This document shows positions 17,789 through 26,678 of a stretch of DNA of 64,000 nucleotides, in pieces. The number at the start of each line of letters is the position of its first letter. The stretch's first letter is position 1. The notes beneath the pieces are model-generated. The model was not told the DNA's origin. It searched no databases and was given only the letters and a program-made list of their open reading frames with translations. Location of the stretch: contig NZ_RZYA01000003.1 in NCBI RefSeq assembly GCF_004005495.1, forward strand, positions 310,001 through 374,000. Direction: 5' to 3'. Position numbers and translations under genes: made by a program. The DNA is from Streptomyces antnestii (lineage in GTDB: Bacteria > Actinomycetota > Actinomycetes > Streptomycetales > Streptomycetaceae).

Positions 17789-19966
17789 TCAGGCCGTGGG
17801 GATACGGGCGAACCGGCCCGCGACGTGCAGGTCGGCCTCGATGCGTGCCGCCGTCTCGCGCAGCGCGGGAAGCACCTCGTCCACGCACCCGGCGAGGTCG
17901 CGGCGGCTGCTGTGTGTGGCCACGTTGACCGCGGCGACGGCCCGCCCCGCGCGGTCGCGCACCGGCACGGCCACCGAACGCAGCCCCTCCTCCAGCTCCC
18001 CGTCCACAAGCGCGTAACCCTGCGCGCGTACGTCGTCCAGGAGCGGGCCGAGCCGGTCGGCGCCGGTGACGGTGCCCGGCGTGAGCGGCGTCAGGTCCGC
18101 GCGGGCGAGGTACGCGGCACGGCTCGCCGGGGCGAGATCCGCGAGCAGGACCCGGCCCATGGACGTGGCGAACGCGGGGAAGCGCGTCCCGAGCGAGATG
18201 CGCACGCTCATCACATGGCTCGTCGCGACGCGCGCCGTGTACCGGATGGCGTCGCCGTCGAGCACGGCCAGGGACACCGAGTCACGCAGCCGCTTGGAGA
18301 GGGCCCGTATGTGGGGCGTCGCGATGTCGGCCAGGGTCAGGCGGGACAGCGGGGGGAACCCGAGGGCGAGGACACGGGGCGTGAGCCGGAAGCCGCGGCC
18401 GCGCGAGGTGACGTACCCGAGGTGTTCCAGGGTGATCAGGGCGCGGCGCGCGGTGGCCCGCGCCAGGCCGGTCGCGGCGGCGATGTCGGTGAGGGTGAGT
18501 TCGGCCCGCCCGGGCCCGAAGGCCGTCAGCACGCTGAGCCCGCGCGCCAGCGACTCGACGAAGTCCCGCCCGAGCCGCTGCTTCGCCTCGGCGGCCCAGG
18601 CGGCGTCCAGGGCGGGCGCGGCCGGTGCCGCGAGGGACGGCGCGGCCGGTACCTCCGCTCCTGCGGGGGCCCGGTCGGCCGTGGCGGCCCATGCCGCGTC
18701 GGGTCGCGGCGCTGCCGGTCTCGCTGCTGCCGGTCCCGCGGCGTCGGGGCCTGCTGCTGTCCGTCCCGCCGCTGCCGCCCATGCCGCGTCCGGTCCTGCC
18801 ACGTCCGGTCCCGCCGCGTCCGGTCCTGCCGCTGCCGGTTTCGCCACGTCCGGTCCCGCCGCGTCCGGTCCTGCCGGGGCCCCGTCCGCCGTGGCCGTCC
18901 ACGCCGCGTCAGGTCGTGGCGCTGCCGGTTTCGCCGCTGCCCGTCCCACCGCGTCCGGCCCCGCCGAGGGCGGTTCCGCCGCTGCCGGTCCCGCCGCGTC
19001 GGGTCTTGCCGGGGCCCGGTCCGCCCACGCCGTGTCGGGTCCTGCCGCTGCCCGTCCCGCCGCGTCCGGTCCCGCCGCGTCCCGTCCCGCCGAGGGCGGT
19101 TCCGCCGTAGCCGTAGCCGTAGCCGTAGCGGTGGTGTCCGGTGTCGGGGCCGGGCGCAGTGCCTCCTCCATTTCCGCGACCGCGGTCCGCAGTCGGCCGA
19201 GCATCTCGTCGTGCAGTGAGTCCGCCGTGTGGCGGCTCGTGTGGCTGACGACGCTGGCGACGCACACGATCTCCCCTTCGGCGTCCCGTACCGGGACGGA
19301 GAGGGCGACGAGGCCGGGCTCGATGAGCTGGTCGTCCAGGGCCCAGCCGGCCGACCCGGCCCGTGCCGCGCGCTCCTCGAACGGTTCCCGTTCCGCCTCC
19401 CGGCGGGGCGGCAGCGCGGGGAACCCGCGGTCCTGCGGGTCGGCGGCCCGGCGCGCCCGCCACCGCTCCCACGCGGCGCCGTCCCACGCCTGCGCGAACA
19501 GCGGTCCCGGAGCGGTGCGTTCGGCGGGGAGCAGGTCGCCGATGCGGAAGCTGAGGGACATGGCGCGGCGCCGCGTCGCCTGGTGGATGAAGCGGATCCC
19601 GTCCCCGTCCGCGACCGCGAGGGACACCGACTCGTCGAGCTCGTCCGCGAGCCGGTCGGCGCGCGGGCCGAGCAGCGCGGGCAGCCGCAGGGCGCCCAGA
19701 TAGGCGTTGCCCACGGCCATCAGCGGCGGCGCGAGCGTGGCGTCACGGCCGTCCAGACGCAGGCACCCCATGTGCGCGAGGGTCGCGCAGATCCGGTCCA
19801 CCGTGGACCGGGCGAGCCCGGTCGCCCGCGCGAGCTCGCTCAGGCTGAGCGACCCGTCGGCGTCGGTGAGCCGCCGCAGCACGTCGATGCCGCGCATCAG
19901 CGGCGCGACGGCCTCCGCGGGCGCCGGGGCGCCGGGCTCGGGGGTGGGAACCGGTCCAGTGGACAT
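17789..19966 (-). CDS. Fused double IclR-family regulator with minisatellite linker
   Basis: 725 residues. Module 1: winged HTH (about 25-90, LSLSELARATGLARSTVDRI) and IclR effector domain (95-270). A linker of about 170 residues (275-450) is made of AAGPDAAGPDVA-type repeats. Module 2: HTH (465-530, LTLTDIAAATGLARATARRA) and effector domain (535-715). IclR proteins are normally about 250 residues and bind DNA as dimers; a covalent pair would supply two DNA-binding modules in one chain. Module 2 opens FVESLARGLSVLTAFGP, as in PcaR/PcaU-type regulators of aromatic catabolism. No obvious target operon is adjacent; it may be autoregulatory. Confidence 0.85.
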   Translation of the reverse strand: MSTGPVPTPEPGAPAPAEAVAPLMRGIDVLRRLTDADGSLSLSELARATGLARSTVDRICATLAHMGCLRLDGRDATLAPPLMAVGNAYLGALRLPALLGPRADRLADELDESVSLAVADGDGIRFIHQATRRRAMSLSFRIGDLLPAERTAPGPLFAQAWDGAAWERWRARRAADPQDRGFPALPPRREAEREPFEERAARAGSAGWALDDQLIEPGLVALSVPVRDAEGEIVCVASVVSHTSRHTADSLHDEMLGRLRTAVAEMEEALRPAPTPDTTATATATATAEPPSAGRDAAGPDAAGRAAAGPDTAWADRAPARPDAAGPAAAEPPSAGPDAVGRAAAKPAAPRPDAAWTATADGAPAGPDAAGPDVAKPAAAGPDAAGPDVAGPDAAWAAAAGRTAAGPDAAGPAAARPAAPRPDAAWAATADRAPAGAEVPAAPSLAAPAAPALDAAWAAEAKQRLGRDFVESLARGLSVLTAFGPGRAELTLTDIAAATGLARATARRALITLEHLGYVTSRGRGFRLTPRVLALGFPPLSRLTLADIATPHIRALSKRLRDSVSLAVLDGDAIRYTARVATSHVMSVRISLGTRFPAFATSMGRVLLADLAPASRAAYLARADLTPLTPGTVTGADRLGPLLDDVRAQGYALVDGELEEGLRSVAVPVRDRAGRAVAAVNVATHSSRRDLAGCVDEVLPALRETAARIEADLHVAGRFARIPTA
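18660..19140. repeat. Minisatellite encoding the IclR linker
   Basis: Tandem degenerate units of about 15-18 bp built on GTCCCGCCGCGTCCG/GTCCTGCCGCTGCCG, plus larger duplicated blocks of about 100 bp (GCGGCCCATGCCGCGTCGG-type and GCCGTCCACGCCGCGTCAGG). A (GTAGCC)n run lies at about 19,107-19,130. Confidence 0.85.
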
Positions 19967-20039
19967 GTGAGGTGGCTGCTCTCCGTGACGCGTGCTCGGG
20001 CAACCGTATTCTCGGCCAACGCCTCCCGGTCGGGTGCCC

Positions 20040-20894
20040 TCAGCGCCCCAGGAGTTCCAGGACGCGGTCGAGGGCCGCGGGAGCGAGATGGCGGCGGAGG
20101 GACTCGACGACCTGTTCGGGGGTGCCCCGGCTGTCGATTTTGATTACGCCGTAATCGCGCCGCGCCTTCGGCACGGTCGGCGGGGGTGTGCCGGTGTCGC
20201 CGGGGAGCGCCTGTTCGTCCTGGGGGAGGCGCGCGATGCGGCGGGCGTCCTCCACCGAGACACGTCCGTCGGCCAGCGCCTCCTGGATGTCCTCACGGAG
20301 CTTCATCAGGGACAGGCGCTGCGAGACGAAGCCCTGCGTCTTGCCGATGCGGGCGGCGACCTGGCGCTGCGAGTAGCCGTAACTCCTGATGAGGCCCTGG
20401 ATGGCCTGGGCCTGCTCCAGTTCGGTGAGGTCGTCGCGCTGGACGTTCTCGACCAGGGCGTCCTCGTCCGTACGGGAGGCGTCGTCGCGCACCAGGACGG
20501 GGACCTCGTCCAGGCCCGCCATCCGGGCGGCGGCGAGCCTGCGGTGACCGTGCAGGACGACGTACGGGGCGCGGCCCACGGCCTCCTCGTGGTGCGGGTG
20601 CGCCGCGAGGAACACGGCACGGGGCACCACTCCGAGCGCCTGGAGCACGCCGCGTTCACGCACCGTCTCGGCAAGCCCGTCCAGGTCGCGCAGCTCGTGG
20701 CGCGGGTTGTCGGGGTTCTCGGCGAGGTCGGCGAGGGCAACGGTGACGGGGTGGGTGGTGACGGGGTGGGCGGTGCCGGGGGCGGCCGGGGCCGCGGGGG
20801 GCTCCGCGGCTTCGGCCGCAGGCACGGGCACGGGTGCGGGTGCTGGCGCGGGGCCCGACGACAGAAGGGAGGACAGATCGGTACGGCGCCCCAT
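20040..20894 (-). CDS. ParB/RepB-type partition protein (orphan)
   Basis: 284 residues. A Pro/Ala-rich N-terminus (10-50) is followed by a ParB N-terminal nuclease-like/CTPase domain (about 52-150, with HGHRRLAAARMAGLDEVPVLV and ENVQRDDLTELEQAQA) and an HTH (SQRQVAARIGKTQGFVSQRLSLMKL). Its start ATG overlaps the stop of parA (TGATG). It is not accompanied by gidB, jag or rpmH, so it does not look like the oriC-linked chromosomal parB; it may be of plasmid origin or a regulator. A parS-like core (TTCACGTGA, 21869-21877) and a half-site (GTGAAAC, 21732-21738) lie upstream of parA. Confidence 0.85.
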   Translation of the reverse strand: MGRRTDLSSLLSSGPAPAPAPVPVPAAEAAEPPAAPAAPGTAHPVTTHPVTVALADLAENPDNPRHELRDLDGLAETVRERGVLQALGVVPRAVFLAAHPHHEEAVGRAPYVVLHGHRRLAAARMAGLDEVPVLVRDDASRTDEDALVENVQRDDLTELEQAQAIQGLIRSYGYSQRQVAARIGKTQGFVSQRLSLMKLREDIQEALADGRVSVEDARRIARLPQDEQALPGDTGTPPPTVPKARRDYGVIKIDSRGTPEQVVESLRRHLAPAALDRVLELLGR

Positions 20895-21688
20895 CAGACG
20901 TTCACCTTCTTCGTGCTCTTCTTGGCGGCCGGCGTGTTCTTCTTCGCCCGGGTGCCGGCGGACCGCTTCGCCGGGGCGGGGATCGCGGCGAGGCCCACCT
21001 CGAGGGCGAGGCGGAAGAAGTCCTCGCGGGCCTGGAGCGCGACGCGGTTCGCGCCGTACTGGGTGACGACGAGGCCGTCCGCGGAGGCGCGCGTGTGCAG
21101 CTTGTAGTGGCGTACGACGGTGCGGGCGAGCGGCCAGCCCTGGGCCTCGACGAACGCCCGGGTCTGCTCCAGGTCGGCCTTGCCGTCGCGCGGGTCCCAG
21201 TTGTTGATGACGACGCGGTAGGGCAGCCCGCGCGGCTTCACGACGCGCTCGATGGTGCGCTGCGTGGGCTGGAAGCCGAGCGGTTCCGGCTCGATCGGCA
21301 CGATCACGTCGTGGGCGTTGGACAGGACGGCGCGCAGCGCGTCGGCGGCGGCGCCCTTGCCGAGCGGGTCCTCGCCGGAGGACTCGGCGAGGTCGAGCCA
21401 GCCCGGGGTGTCGACGAAGACGTGCTGGGCGGAGGGGATGCGGGAGAGCGCGGCGAGTCCGGCGAGGTCGTCGTGGGCCTGCACGAAGTCGAAGGGGAGG
21501 CCGTCGCCGACGCGTTCGGACCACCACACGGCGGACCCCTGCGGATCGATGGACACGGCCACGACGGGCGGCTGCCCGCCCTCGGTCCCCGCGCCGAGCA
21601 CGTCCGCGGTCACGGCGGCGAGGTTGACGGCGAGCGTGGACTTTCCCACGCCGCCTTTCTGATTGAGGATCACGTGCACGTGGGCCAT
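20894..21688 (-). CDS. ParA/Soj-type ATPase (orphan)
   Basis: 264 residues. The deviant Walker A motif K11-GGVGKS-T18 follows directly on strand 1; DPQG is the A' region and FVDTPGW the Walker B. The C-terminal 30 residues are Lys/Ala-rich (KRSAGTRAKKNTPAAKKSTKK), fit for nonspecific DNA binding. ParA-like ATPases move ParB-bound cargo over the nucleoid. ATG 21688 is used since the upstream extension to 21805 has no homologous look. It is translationally coupled to the downstream parB. Confidence 0.88.
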   Translation of the reverse strand: MAHVHVILNQKGGVGKSTLAVNLAAVTADVLGAGTEGGQPPVVAVSIDPQGSAVWWSERVGDGLPFDFVQAHDDLAGLAALSRIPSAQHVFVDTPGWLDLAESSGEDPLGKGAAADALRAVLSNAHDVIVPIEPEPLGFQPTQRTIERVVKPRGLPYRVVINNWDPRDGKADLEQTRAFVEAQGWPLARTVVRHYKLHTRASADGLVVTQYGANRVALQAREDFFRLALEVGLAAIPAPAKRSAGTRAKKNTPAAKKSTKKVNV

Positions 21689-22043
21689 GCTCACCACACT
21701 CCCTGGAAGACCGGCATCACACGCGAAATCTGTGAAACGCGCGAAACGGGTGATTCTGTACCTGGTCACTGTGGCAGTGGGGACGGGGGCGCGGGGAGCG
21801 AACACGCCGGGGACGGCGGGGCCCGGTCGGCGATGCGCAGAACGATGATTCGAGTTTTTGTTCGAGACTTCACGTGATGGCGTGCGCGCGCGTCACGCGA
21901 ATGGACGCGTCCCACGGGCCGCCTCCACCGGGGCGCTGATATCCACGAAGGAGCACACCGCTCAACACGCACCGCTCAGCACATGGAGGGGTGACCGCCC
22001 GGCGCGGCCTCGCGCACGGGCCCCAGCGAGTGGAGGACCACTC
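21689..22043. other. Intergenic region between parA and membrane protein
   Basis: 355 bp, divergent promoters expected. It contains GTGAAAC (21732-21738), identical to half of the Streptomyces parS palindrome GTTTCACGTGAAAC, and TTCACGTGA (21869-21877), its 9-bp core. An AT-richer stretch (21846-21870) may hold promoter elements. I see no convincing gene. Confidence 0.4.
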
Positions 22044-22826
22044 ATGCCCCAGCTCACCGACTCATCCACACTCGCCGTGAACTTCACTCAGGGCCTCAAC
22101 GACGCCTGGTCGAAGGTCGCCCAGTTCGTGCCGAAGCTCGTGGGCTTCCTGGTCGTCCTGGCCATCGGCTGGTTCATCTCGAAGGTGATCGTCCGCGTCC
22201 TCGACCGGGTGCTGCGCAAGGTCGGTTCGGAGAAGCTCGCCGAACGCGCCGGCGCGGCCCGCATGCTCGAGGGCTCCCAGTACGACATGACGGCGATCGT
22301 CTGCAAGGTCGTGTACTTCGCCCTGCTGCTGATCACCCTGCAGATCGCCCTCGGCGTCTTCGGCCCGAACCCCGTCAGCAACATGATCACCGGCATCGTG
22401 GCCTGGCTGCCGCGGGCCATCGTGGCGATCGTCCTGGTCGTCATCGCCATGGCCATCGCCAACGTCGTACGGGACATCGTCACCAACACGCTGTCGTCCG
22501 TCTCGTACGGCAGGACCATCGGCACCGTCGTCTGGGCCTGCATCGTCGCGCTCGGCGTGTTCGCGGCGCTCGGTCAGGCGGGCATCGCCACGTCGGTCAC
22601 CCAGCCCGTCCTGATCGCGGCGCTCGCGACCGGCGCAGGCGTCGTCGTCGTGGGCGTGGGCGGCGGTCTCATCGCCCCGATGCGGCAGCGCTGGGAGCGC
22701 ATGCTGAACACGGCCGAGCAGGAGACGGCGAGGGCGCGTGGCGGTCTGTCCGCCTACCAGGCGGGCCGCGAGGACGCGTTGACGAACCAGCCGGTCCAGG
22801 AGCGTGAGCGCACCGACGACATGTGA
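22044..22826 (+). CDS. Conserved-TM-helix membrane protein (MscS-like N-terminal architecture)
   Basis: 260 residues with helices at about 28-50, 85-110, 125-155, 170-190 and 193-215. PKLVGFLVVLAIGWFISKVIVRVLDRVLRKVG resembles the conserved TM helix repeats found upstream of MscS-type channel domains, but the MscS beta domain itself is absent. Start ATG 22044 follows TGGAGGACC. The C-terminal 45 residues are hydrophilic. It could be a small mechanosensitive-channel relative; the function is inferred only. Confidence 0.75.
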   Translation: MPQLTDSSTLAVNFTQGLNDAWSKVAQFVPKLVGFLVVLAIGWFISKVIVRVLDRVLRKVGSEKLAERAGAARMLEGSQYDMTAIVCKVVYFALLLITLQIALGVFGPNPVSNMITGIVAWLPRAIVAIVLVVIAMAIANVVRDIVTNTLSSVSYGRTIGTVVWACIVALGVFAALGQAGIATSVTQPVLIAALATGAGVVVVGVGGGLIAPMRQRWERMLNTAEQETARARGGLSAYQAGREDALTNQPVQERERTDDM

Positions 22827-22841
22827 CGCGCCGAGCGGTTC

Positions 22842-23138
22842 CTACGCGAGGTCGTGCCGCCTCACCAGCCAGCAGATGGCGGTGAGGCGGCACACTGCGT
22901 AGTCGTGCCCGACGGGTTCGCGCCAGCCGTTCTCGGTGAGCGCGTCGAGGAACCCGAGCGCGTAGTCCGAGAGGATCTCCGGGTCGGGGGCCTGCGGCTG
23001 CAGGAGGCCTCCGCCCGCCGCCAGCTTGTCCCGCAGCTCCGCCACGTGCTGGTCGACGGCGGCCGTGAAGCCGGGCTCGAACGCGAACTCCGCGAAGCGC
23101 GGGGCGTACGAGGTGCTGATGCGGGACAGGGGCGACAT
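22842..23138 (-). CDS. Small hypothetical protein (DUF6401-like)
   Basis: 98 residues from ATG 23138 (GTG 23147 is an alternative). Helical, soluble: FTAAVDQHVAELRDKL, DYALGFLDALTENGWREP and AVCRLTAICWLVRRHDLA. The pattern of a short helix, DQH, then a C-terminal Cys/Leu helix suggests the DUF6401 family seen near Streptomyces regulators, though this is from memory and tentative. It converges on the membrane protein at 22044. Confidence 0.6.
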   Translation of the reverse strand: MSPLSRISTSYAPRFAEFAFEPGFTAAVDQHVAELRDKLAAGGGLLQPQAPDPEILSDYALGFLDALTENGWREPVGHDYAVCRLTAICWLVRRHDLA

Positions 23139-23237
23139 GCAATCCACCGTAAAACGGCGACAGCCCCCGAAAGAGGGCCGTTCGGCATGCCTTTCGTCAC
23201 AAGGTATCCGGGAATGTGGGGCCGACCGGCCCGGGTG

Positions 23238-24035
23238 TCACTCGCCCAGGAGCGAGGCCCGGACCGCGGCCGAGCCGTCCGCGCCGTAGCGGGAGGCGTT
23301 GGCAGCGCCGCCGAGCAGACCGAGTACGAGGAACGCCCCGAGGAGCGCCTTGGCGCCCGTGCCCAGGAACAGCGGCCGCGTCGCGGAGGGACCCGACACC
23401 GTGCCGACGACGGCGTCCGGCGCGGACTGGTCGCCGAAGAGCCGCTTCGGGTACGCGGGTGTGAGCAGCAGCAGGTACGCGCCGAGCCGCATCCGGTAGC
23501 GCAGGACGGCGGCCGTCGCCTCGAACAGGGGCCGCGGCATCCAGCCGAGGACGAGCACGACGAGCCAGCCGAACAACGAGAAGGCCCACCAGCCGGCGGC
23601 GGCGACGGACCCGACGACCGCCGCGGGGATCACCAGGACGAGCCGGAAGAGCACGGCGAGCCGGTTGAGCCGCACGGACTGCCGCACCCTCACCCGCACC
23701 GGGTATCCCATGGGGTCGCCGAGCTCGAAGGGCGGGTAGCGGCCGGTCAGCAGCATCGCGTACGCGTTCAGGCGGGTGTCGTAGCCGAGGAACCCCGCGA
23801 GGTACCGCTCGACCGGGTCGGGGAGGCGTCCGATGAGGAGCGCCGCGCACCAGCCGGCGGCCACCGCGAAGAACGCCAGGACCGACAGCACGGCCAGGAC
23901 GGCGAGGTGCGGCACGAGCAGCAGCAGCCGCACGAGGACGGCGAGCCGGTTCTGCCGGTCCGGGCGCGGGATGTCCAGCTCGGGCAGGGGCTCGGTGCCC
24001 GGGATCAGCGGGACCGTGCCGTAGTGGGGTTCCAT
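23238..24035 (-). CDS. DUF4389 family membrane protein
   Basis: 265 residues from ATG 24035. It has two homologous halves, each starting with a basic R(Q/L)NRLAVL-(V/F)RL segment, two helices and an arm with Y-(D/R)-(T/M)RL-(N/G)AY--LLT, the duplicated DUF4389 pattern. A last helix (about 230-250) precedes a short tail. Function unknown; it is common in Streptomyces. Confidence 0.8.
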   Translation of the reverse strand: MEPHYGTVPLIPGTEPLPELDIPRPDRQNRLAVLVRLLLLVPHLAVLAVLSVLAFFAVAAGWCAALLIGRLPDPVERYLAGFLGYDTRLNAYAMLLTGRYPPFELGDPMGYPVRVRVRQSVRLNRLAVLFRLVLVIPAAVVGSVAAAGWWAFSLFGWLVVLVLGWMPRPLFEATAAVLRYRMRLGAYLLLLTPAYPKRLFGDQSAPDAVVGTVSGPSATRPLFLGTGAKALLGAFLVLGLLGGAANASRYGADGSAAVRASLLGE

Positions 24036-24106
24036 GCCGGTAACTCTGCCGAGAGGCGGGGTGCTGAGCACGCCGGGTCGTCCGGCCGGGTGCATCGGCC
24101 GCTCGG

Positions 24107-24844
24107 TCAGCGCGCCGTGTCCCGCAGGACCGCGAACGGGCCCCGGCGCTCCTCGCCGTCCGGCAGGCGCCAGCCGGCGGTGACGTGGCCGCGGGCCCCG
24201 GCCGTAGCGGTGTGCCCGCCCGGTCGCAGGACGCGCGTCACCTCGATGGTCAGCGGCTCCGCCGACTCGCTGCGCGGCTCACCTCCGGCCTCTCCCGCCC
24301 CTCCCGCCACGCCCGCCACTTCCACCATGACGTCGGTGCCGTGCTGCCCGTCGTGGACGGCCGCCGACGCGACCACGGACGGGAAGCCGGCTCCGGTGGC
24401 GTGACCGGTGAAGTGATCGGTGATGTGACTGGTGACGGAAGGGTCGGGGGTGTCGGTCACGCTCTGGGCCTGCGGCTCGGCGCGGCCCTGGAGCAGGGCG
24501 AGCAGTTGGGCGACGAGAACGGGGTCGTGGGTCCCGTCGTACACCCACCGCCGCCCCAGCACCCCGTGCTCGGACGTGCCGATCAGCGCCTGACCGGCTC
24601 CGTCGAGCGGTGCCGCCCGGTAGGTGAGCGGCAGGTGGTACGAACACGGCCGGCCGCCGGACGTGTCCGTGACCACCATGAACTCGATGCCGACCTCGCC
24701 TCGCGGGTCATCGAGCCGGAACCCCCCGGCCTTGGTCAGCGCCGGACCCTGCCCCGTGCCGATGTACCACGGTTGCGCGGGAAGCCAGGGCGCGAGGAGC
24801 TCCAGTTTGCCGGGATTCATCGTGGTCATGTGGATGACAGCCAT
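24107..24844 (-). CDS. Maltokinase N-terminal cap-like domain protein
   Basis: 245 residues. The opening MAVIHMTTMNPGKLELLAPWLPAQPWY and the block GVGT/GIEFMVVTDTSG..CSYHLPLTYRAAPLDGAGQALIGTSEHGVLGRRWVYDGTHDPV match the cap domain that precedes maltokinase in trehalose/glycogen (GlgE pathway) enzymes, here without the kinase domain. Streptomyces carry such stand-alone proteins, often labelled 1,4-alpha-glucan branching protein; no catalytic function is proven. It is downstream of the acyl-CoA synthetase (44-bp gap, same strand). Confidence 0.75.
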   Translation of the reverse strand: MAVIHMTTMNPGKLELLAPWLPAQPWYIGTGQGPALTKAGGFRLDDPRGEVGIEFMVVTDTSGGRPCSYHLPLTYRAAPLDGAGQALIGTSEHGVLGRRWVYDGTHDPVLVAQLLALLQGRAEPQAQSVTDTPDPSVTSHITDHFTGHATGAGFPSVVASAAVHDGQHGTDVMVEVAGVAGGAGEAGGEPRSESAEPLTIEVTRVLRPGGHTATAGARGHVTAGWRLPDGEERRGPFAVLRDTAR

Positions 24845-24888
24845 GCCTCGTGAACTCCCGCGCCCCGCGCCCGGTTCCCGACGGGAGG

Positions 24889-26424
24889 TCAGTTCACCTC
24901 CCGCCCCCGCCCCTCCCAATAGGGCTTGCGCAGCTTGTACTTCTGGAGTTTGCCGGTCGCCGTGCGGGCCAGCTCGTCCCTGAACTCGACCGACGTGGGC
25001 GCCTTGTAGCCCGCGAGGCGTTCCTTGCAGTGCCGGATCAGCTCGGCCTCCGTCACCGTCGCGTCCGGCGCCCGCACGACGAGCGCCTTGATCGTCTCGC
25101 CCCACTTCTCGTGCGGGACGCCGATGACGGCGACCTCGGCGACGCCGGGGTGGCTGAACAGGGCGTCCTCGACCTCGATCGACGAGACGTTCTCGCCGCC
25201 GGTGATGATCACGTCCTTCTTGCGGTCGCTGATCGTGAGGTAGCCGTCCTCGCCGACCGTGCCGCCGTCGCCCGTGTGGAACCAGCCGCCCGCCAGGGCC
25301 TTCGCGCTCTCCTCGGGCTGCTGCCAGTAGCCCTCCAGGATCACGTTCGACCGGGCGAGGACCTCGCCCTCCTCGTCGGTGCGCAGCGTCACGCCGAGGG
25401 CGGGCGCCCCGGCCCGTACGAGCTTCTCCGCGCGCTCCGACGCGTCGAGGCCGTCCCATTCGGCGCGGGACCGGTTCACCGTCAGGAGCGGCGACGTCTC
25501 GGTGAGGCCGTAGATCTGGATGAACTCCCAGCCGAGTTCCGACTCGACGCGGGCGACCGTGCGGGTGGGCGGCGGGGCGCCGGCGACGATGATGCGGACC
25601 CGGTCGCGGCCGGGGATCTCGCCCTTCCAGGAACGGGCGGCGTCCAGGACGGCGTTGACGACGGCGGGCGCGGCGCACATCACGGTCACGCCGTGCTCGG
25701 CGACGCGGCGCAGGATCTCCGTGCCGTCGACCTTGCGCAGCGCGACCTGGGGTACGCCGAGCGAGGCCATGGCGAACGGCATGCCCCAGCCGTTCGCGTG
25801 GAACATCGGCAGGGTGTGCAGGTAGACGTCCCGGTCGGTGACGCCGGCGTGCAGGGCGAAGGTGACGGCGTTGACCCAGATGTTGCGGTGGGTGATCTGG
25901 ACGCCCTTGGGGCGGGCGGTCGTGCCGCTCGTGTAGTTGATCGTGGCGGTGGCGTTCTCGTCGGGCGTCCAGGGGACGGGGTCCGTGCCGAAGCGGTACA
26001 GCTCGGAGTCCGCCGCCGCGCCGATGGTGAAGCGGTGCTTCGCCGGTACGTCGGCCAGCCGGTCGGTCAGCTCGGGGTCGACGAGGAGGACGTCGGCGCC
26101 CGAGTGGGAGACCACATAGCTCACCTCCTCGGCGGTGAGGCGGAAGTTGACCGGGACGAGGACCCGGCCGTAGCCGCTCACGCCGAAGAACGAGGTGAGG
26201 AGCCGTGCGCTGTTCGGCGACACGACGGCGACGCGTGCGCCGAGCGGCACGCCGAGCGCGTCGAGCCCGGCGGCCTGGGCCCGCGCCAGCTCGGCCACGC
26301 GCCGGTAGGTGAGGTCCTTCCAGGGTTCGGCCGGCTGGTCCGGCTCGTCGACGACGCCGACCCGGTCCCCGTAGACGGTGGCGGCACGTTCCAGAAAATC
26401 TAGGGCCCCGAACGGGACGTACAT
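24889..26424 (-). CDS. Acyl-CoA synthetase (AMP-forming, class I adenylate-forming enzyme)
   Basis: 511 residues from ATG 26424 (GGGAGG ribosome site). Core motifs: YTSGTTARPKGVQITHRN (phosphate-binding), YGLTETSP (A5), GDGGTVGEDGYLTISDRKKDVIITGGENVSS (A7-A8 with hinge Asp) and ATGKLQKYKLR (A10 catalytic Lys). Activates a carboxylate as acyl-AMP and then forms the CoA thioester; the medium/long-chain FadD3/FadD13-like type seems most likely. Soluble, no tethering sequence. The reading frame extends far upstream without support. Confidence 0.9.
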   Translation of the reverse strand: MYVPFGALDFLERAATVYGDRVGVVDEPDQPAEPWKDLTYRRVAELARAQAAGLDALGVPLGARVAVVSPNSARLLTSFFGVSGYGRVLVPVNFRLTAEEVSYVVSHSGADVLLVDPELTDRLADVPAKHRFTIGAAADSELYRFGTDPVPWTPDENATATINYTSGTTARPKGVQITHRNIWVNAVTFALHAGVTDRDVYLHTLPMFHANGWGMPFAMASLGVPQVALRKVDGTEILRRVAEHGVTVMCAAPAVVNAVLDAARSWKGEIPGRDRVRIIVAGAPPPTRTVARVESELGWEFIQIYGLTETSPLLTVNRSRAEWDGLDASERAEKLVRAGAPALGVTLRTDEEGEVLARSNVILEGYWQQPEESAKALAGGWFHTGDGGTVGEDGYLTISDRKKDVIITGGENVSSIEVEDALFSHPGVAEVAVIGVPHEKWGETIKALVVRAPDATVTEAELIRHCKERLAGYKAPTSVEFRDELARTATGKLQKYKLRKPYWEGRGREVN

Positions 26425-26556
26425 CCTGGCCTCCCGAAGCACAGACGTTGAACCGTTTCTCTCCGTCCACAGCATGGGCGAACCACGAGCCTCCGGCATT
26501 ACCTCCGGCGTAATCGACCCCCGTCCGCCCGCCCGGCACGCTGAAGGCATCCGGAA

Positions 26557-26580
26557 CCCGGGCGGCGCACTCCGCCCGGG
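26557..26580. terminator. Hairpin between MBL gene and acyl-CoA synthetase
   Basis: CCCGGGCGG (26557-26565) pairs with CCGCCCGGG (26572-26580), about 100 nt after the minus-strand MBL stop. Confidence 0.6.
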
Positions 26581-26678
26581 CTCCGGACCCCGGTTCTGCT
26601 GACGGCCTCGTCGGAGGCTGGTCGACCCACCAACGCGCAGGCCGGGCAAGCCGGTTCGCAGGGGCGGCGCGGGGGCGG

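Noticed and set aside
21868..21878. Chromosomal parS site
   Set aside because: Only 9 of 14 parS bases match, so it is kept only as a weak candidate rather than annotated as parS.
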